Positions 59,927 to 64,000 of a stretch of DNA of 64,000 bases are shown piece by piece. Source of the DNA: Ianthella basta (lineage: Eukaryota > Porifera > Demospongiae > Verongiida > Ianthellidae); contig OZ025869.1 of assembly GCA_964019415.1 (NCBI GenBank), forward strand, positions 6,088,382 through 6,152,381, written 5' to 3'. Below the pieces are notes generated by a model, which saw only the letters and a list, made by a program, of their open reading frames with translations, was not told the DNA's origin and did no database searches. How positions within the stretch are numbered: the first letter of the stretch is position 1; each line of letters starts with the position of its first letter. A program made the translations under genes and the position numbers.

Positions 59927-62787
59927 ATGTCTGAAGATACGCAAGGCGCGAGCTCTCTTCCCGAAGGCGCAAGCACCCTCCTGCACAGCGTGAGCACTCC
60001 TCCTCATGGCGCAAGTACTCTCCCACATGGCGCAAGTACTCTCCCACACGGCGCAAGTACTCTCCCACACGGCGCGAGCACTCTTCAGAGCGCAAGCACC
60101 CCCCCTCGAGACGCAAGCACTCCTCAAGGTGCAGGCCCACTACTTCACGGCGCGAGCACTCCTCAAAGCTCTAGCACCCTCCCTCCGTCAGTAGCTTCCT
60201 CGCCTATCATTGCACAGCTAGCATCTACTCGTAGCCCTTCCTTGTTGACGGCAAAAACATCAAAACGGGAACGCTTGGACAACTTCTTTAAGGGCAAGTC
60301 GCGCGCGGCGTATAGGCTTTCTCCCGAGCTTGATGGAAGTCTGTCAAGCTCAGAGACATCGCTGACTGGAGTGCAACGTTGCCAGCGTGGCTGTACAGAG
60401 GTCCTGGGACAGTTGGTGGACATTTTCCATTCCATTGGCCGCCACAACGCGAAAACAGAAGCAACCTACTCAAAGAGCTACCCCAAAGAGGGAGACCACA
60501 CCAATGTCTCTGGTGAGTGGATAGAAAAAGTTTTGAGTAGTGTGCATGTATTGTGCTTTGTGTATGTGAGTGAGGGCTTGCAAACAGTTAACGTGTGTGA
60601 TGATGGTACCCACAATCGACACCATCATGGTGTAAATTGTGGGTGCCATCATGTTGGAATGCTGGTGTGGCACCATACAGCATTCGACATGAAACACATT
60701 GTGCTAAGAGTGGAAATTATGATTTTGAATTACTACTGAGCTTGGTATGCATTGAGCAATGAACCATCTTCTTTGATTGTGCAGCTCAAAATCAATGGAT
60801 GAGAGAGAGTCTCTTTGATGCCTATGGCAACTACTTGTATTGCTCAAGCTGTATTTGTCACCTTCTTGGTGTTCACAGAGCACGATTAGCACGATTGAGG
60901 CAGATCAAAGTCTCCCAATGCCAGGAGCCAGTCAGAACAATGACGAAGAAAAAAGTAGTGGAGAAGAAGTTAGAGGAGTTTGTGCTTCACCCAGGACTGG
61001 ACACTTCATCTGTAGGTGTATCGGTGTGGTGGAAGGCCTTGAAGGATACTGATGAAGTCGAAGTAAAGTATCCACACGAACGACATAGATTGGCAGGGCA
61101 GCCATCTAACCGGTCAAAGCCAGCTGTAAGGAGTGCATTTCTTACATTCGTCGATGCCAACAGTCATCCAAATGGACGCCAGGCTGGAAGCTACAGCCCA
61201 CAGTTTTTCTTCATCCCAAAATTCACACGCATCGATCCTCCTAAGCCTGGGGAAAGGGATTTCGACGTAAAGGCCAGGTCATCGGTTGTGTGGACGTTTA
61301 ATCACTCTCAAGAAGAGACAGGTGGAAGCACATGCTCTGCATTCGCTGCTCGTGAGTGGCTAAAGAGCGATCGACCCAAGGTTGCCCTCCATCCACACAA
61401 GTCTGATTACTGTGACACTTGCAAGTACCTTAAGGAGGAAGTTTCACGTCAGCAAGCAATTCTAAAGCGCCTTTCTCAATCTGGATCAGCTGAGGAACAG
61501 AAACTAAAAGATGTGGAAGCGAAAATCAAAGCAACCGAGGAGGAATTACACAGTCACAAAGTGGAAGCAAATGCAGCAAGAGATTACTACAACCAAATGA
61601 TCAAGAAATGCAAAACGGAGTGGGCAGAGATCAATAAGCTATCAATGGAAGAAAACCCATCGCAGGATACAGTGTCCAAGCTTGTGGTGGCAAAGCACAC
61701 TTTCACACTTGTGCTGTCAGCCGACTTTCAGCAAAGCAAGCTTATTCCTCACTGGGGAAGGACGGAGCAGCCAGGTTCTACCTACTACCTACAGAAGGTA
61801 TCACATGACATTTTCGGGCTGGTAGACCACAGTAGCGAGGCGAGCTGTAACTATACTTGGATATTTGATGAAACAGTTGGTCCAAAGAATACCGATCACA
61901 CCATAGCATTCCTATCAAACTACTTGGAGAAGGTGACATCTGAGTTTCCGTGGATCAGACGTGCTTGCATCTTTCTGGACAATGCTGGAAACACAAATAA
62001 GAATCGTTACCTCTTTTCTTGGGCCATGGAATTGGTTGAGAAGCGCACTTTGGACCACTGCCGCTTCTGTTTTTTGGTGGCCGGACACACAAAGTTTAGC
62101 CCAGATCGTCTCTTTGCATTAACAGGCAATGCTTACAACAGGGCTGATGTTTTTACAGCAGGGGAACTGCTTGAAATTTGCCAAAGATTCAGCACCAGTT
62201 GCATCGAGGATGGGTCACACATCTTTGACTGGAGAAGTGCAATGGCCAAGAAATACTCTGATTTGCCCGGAGTACGGAAGATGCACGATTTCCTGATTGT
62301 TCGTGGCATCAACGATCAAGTTCTGATGAAAGTGAGAACAAGCTGCCACAGTGGAACCCCCATCGAGTCTCCATTGCGTGTAGTGGACTCCACACAATCA
62401 GGCTCACCAACTGGCTGTTACTGTGATCACCCTCGACCACTCACTGCCGACAAAATGGCCCATGTCACCCAAATGTGTCACAGGTATATACCACCTGCAC
62501 GATGGCCAAGCTATATCACACCTGTGCCCCAGGCTGGACCACCACTTCCCGAATCAGGTACTCGTGCAACAGGTTCATCTACTGCACAAGCAAGTACCAG
62601 TTCCAGTACTTCAAGTGCGACACCTTCTGCGAATCAGCAGGAGACAGGCCCTCCACTAGCAAAGAAACCAAAGAAGACAGTAAGGAAATGTGGCACACCA
62701 GGATGTGATGGCTCTGGCCACAAAAACAAAAAGCGATGGAATGAAGGTCACACCACTAAAGCGGGATGTCCAAGACACAGACGTTAG
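59927..62787 (+). CDS. Two-exon DUF7869/DDE-like transposase with a MYT1-type C2HC finger (862 aa)
   Basis: Exon 1 is 59927-60512 and exon 2 is 60785-62787; the 272-bp intron has GTGAGT and a TTTGATTGTGCAG acceptor and joins the frames exactly. Residues 1-110 are low complexity with ASTLPHG repeats. A conserved SLFDAYGNYLYCSSC block spans the region around 204-219. HKSDYCDTC (401-408) looks like a metal-binding knuckle, followed by a coiled coil (about 410-485). The catalytic-like core has SADF (Asp 509), EQPGSTYY, FGLVDH, IFLDNAGNTNKNR (Asp 594) and GHTKFSPDRLF (Asp 636). These are the hallmarks of the RNase H-like DUF7869 group of animal transposase-like proteins. A Ser/Thr/Pro linker leads to KCGTPGCDGSGH...H...C (831-857), resembling a MYT1 C2HC finger and probably DNA-binding. 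ATG 59927 is chosen because it opens the exon-1 frame; a 17-codon upstream frame starts at 59774. No break is seen. Likely role: moving the element that carries it. A domesticated host gene is the alternative. Confidence 0.78.
60513..60784 (+). other. Intron of the transposase-like gene
   Basis: Begins GTGAGTGGATAG and ends CTTTGATTGTGCAG. Removing it fuses a phase-1 exon to the exon-2 frame without a stop. It contains an imperfect GGTACCCACAAT/ATTGTGGGTGCC inverted repeat (60605-60650). Confidence 0.8.
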
Positions 62788-63208
62788 AATATTGCTCATC
62801 TGTCGTTTATTGTAACAGTTACTGCCCTAAACTACTCTGATTGACCATCTGTAAGATTGTCATACTGGAAAAATGTATAATACTGGGTCCTGTCACTTAA
62901 TTCTGTGATATGTGTAGCAAACACTTACTATGGTAATCATTCATAATACCAGCGCCGTCATTTCTTTGATTATGCTACCAAAAAAGGCTTGAAATAGCTG
63001 CGAGTTGAATTGCACGAGATCGCGGCCGCCATTTTTCCGCCTCATTAATATTCATAAAGTCGCGGAGGAGACAAGATTCGCGTACCTTGATGGCTTCTAC
63101 GCGCTATATCTCCTCCGTAAAAGCGTTTTCCGCTTCAGAACTTGGTACAGAGATAATGAAGGAGTTGTTCTACCAGAATATGGCAAAATCTTGATTTCGA
63201 AAAGTCGG
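62788..63208. other. 3' part of the DNA transposon
   Basis: Untranslated, AT-rich to 63000, then GC-rich. The frame at 63005-63277 crosses the terminal repeat and is not supported. No clear AATAAA was found. Confidence 0.5.
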
Positions 63209-63241
63209 TGTAATGTTCGCATTCTAACCTCGACTGCCACA
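63209..63241 (-). repeat. Right terminal inverted repeat
   Basis: Reverse complement of the left repeat, with one A/G and one T/C difference. Confidence 0.85.
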
Positions 63242-63472
63242 TTTGCAAATGTCTGCAAAAATTGCACACAAGTATAGAAATTAGAGAAGTACATATTGAA
63301 GGTTCTCTGCAGTATGTAGATAGAGAACACTCAGCTTTCTTAGTGCAGAAATGTCTTTCCCTTTTGTGCTGCAGATAGTAGCAATGTTATTCATTTGAAC
63401 AACATGCGATACAGTCTGTGCAACCATATACATAGCTAAATACAGTTATATGGGCAGAGATCTGATGGAAAA

Positions 63473-63808
63473 CGGCCAGACGGGGTCACTGCCATCTTTT
63501 GGAGGAGTGCATGGAAAGCTTTTGGTTTGGGATGCGACTATGACACCTTTGCCCCCTTGTACCTCCTGAGTGCCACCAGTGAAGCAGCCTTGTCGGAGAG
63601 CCTTGAAGAAGACCATGCAAGCTACAGTTGCCTAGATTCAACCTACTCCTTCACCCCAATAGCTATTGACTTTTCGGAGGCTTGTGGCCCACTTACTTTG
63701 GAGTTCCTAAGAGACCTCGGCAACTGTCTCAGGCAGGCTATGGGTGAGAAGACCTCATTGACCTACCTTGTCCAGAGGCTGTCTGTGGTGGTTCAAAGAG
63801 GCAATTAG
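63473..63808 (+). pseudogene. C-terminal fragment of a retroelement ORF
   Basis: RPDGVTAIFWRSAWKAFG, then CDYDTFAPLYL, YSFTPIAIDFSEACGPLTLE, FLRDLGNCLRQ and YLVQRLSVVVQRGN to a natural stop. This is the typical ending of a group of invertebrate retroelement proteins (the usual form being VWDxTxxDTFA and QRxSVAxQRGN). The upstream reverse transcriptase is absent, so it is a short relic. I cannot say to which class of retroelement it belongs. Confidence 0.6.
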
Positions 63809-63850
63809 TACAGCATCCGTTTTGGAAACAAGTGCCCACTTCTCCCCCCT

Positions 63851-63870
63851 CCCCCCCCCCCCCCCCCCCC
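63851..63870. repeat. Poly-C run
   Basis: Twenty uninterrupted C after a C-rich stretch; on the opposite strand this gives a poly-Gly frame with no meaning. Confidence 0.95.
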
Positions 63871-64000
63871 GATTATCATTGCCCCCTATTGCCTGCATGT
63901 GAGCACATGCATGTGTGCTCTGAGCATGACACTGCATGTTCCTTATAATACTTAATTTTTATTTACACAACATTATTTGTGTGTATTGTTCAATTATGGA

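Larger units (their letters stand above)
59718..63241 (+). mobile_element. Autonomous-looking DNA transposon with 33-bp inverted repeats
   Basis: TGTGGCAGTCGAGATTAG at 59719 continues for 33 bp (to 59752-59753) and is mirrored at 63209-63241, differing at only two positions. Weaker mirror similarity (AATTGCAxxCAAG) lies 15-20 bp outside each end. Between them is a single two-exon gene with DDE-transposase-like motifs, filling most of the 3.5 kb. Inside the right end, 63000-63130 is GC-rich with GCGGCCGCCATTTTTCC, perhaps a promoter pointing inward or outward. The exact target duplication cannot be fixed because the true outer edge is uncertain. Confidence 0.75.

Overview
The window looks like nuclear DNA of an invertebrate animal. 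It has one GT-AG spliced gene, animal-type LINEs, many small DNA-transposon remnants, long CA/TG microsatellites, and decayed relatives of animal glycosyltransferases. A sponge or another early-branching marine invertebrate is my best guess, but nothing in the sequence proves the phylum. I see no rRNA, no convincing tRNA and no CRISPR array. I also found no intact ordinary host gene: almost everything that once coded for protein is broken or belongs to a mobile element.

Layout. 1-7090 is a mosaic of repeat modules (ATATT runs, GGT/CAC triplet runs, near-perfect palindromes of about 700 bp, and a recurring 12-mer GTGCAAGTTACA). It is a head-to-tail array up to 4075, followed by inverted copies from 4139; diverged copies lie at 14.0-14.8 kb and 54.7-56.8 kb. 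7.1-10.5 kb holds a GC-rich island, a TG microsatellite, a dead alpha-1,3-fucosyltransferase-like gene (minus strand) and a 0.8-kb DNA transposon whose pre-insertion site survives as a second copy at 16.4-16.5 kb. 10.8-13.3 kb is a decayed LINE (minus). 17.0-18.0 and 26.6-27.5 kb carry two dead copies of a DUF1647-like glycosyltransferase-type gene. 18.66-22.34 kb is an almost intact RTE/BovB-like LINE interrupted by one stop. 22.4-23.0 kb is the tail of another LINE, 25.3-25.6 kb a RecQ-like helicase fragment, and 27.9-30.7 kb a Gypsy-type LTR fossil.

33.5-52.3 kb is a segmental duplication zone. It holds four dead copies of a small membrane-anchored glycosyltransferase-like gene (RDxDSR and MRDHP motifs), pieces of fucosyltransferase genes, and a ~5.1-kb tandem duplication whose two younger gene copies share inherited lesions. 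Together with the fragments at 8.3, 17, 26.6, 40.1 and 59.1 kb, this makes a graveyard of three carbohydrate-enzyme families.

59.7-63.24 kb is the most interesting segment. A two-exon gene predicted to encode an 862-residue protein has DUF7869/DDE-like motifs and a MYT1-like C2HC zinc finger, and it sits between 33-bp inverted repeats that match at 31 of 33 positions. I read it as a complete-looking autonomous DNA transposon of a type I cannot name. The window ends in a retroelement ORF fragment and a poly-C run.
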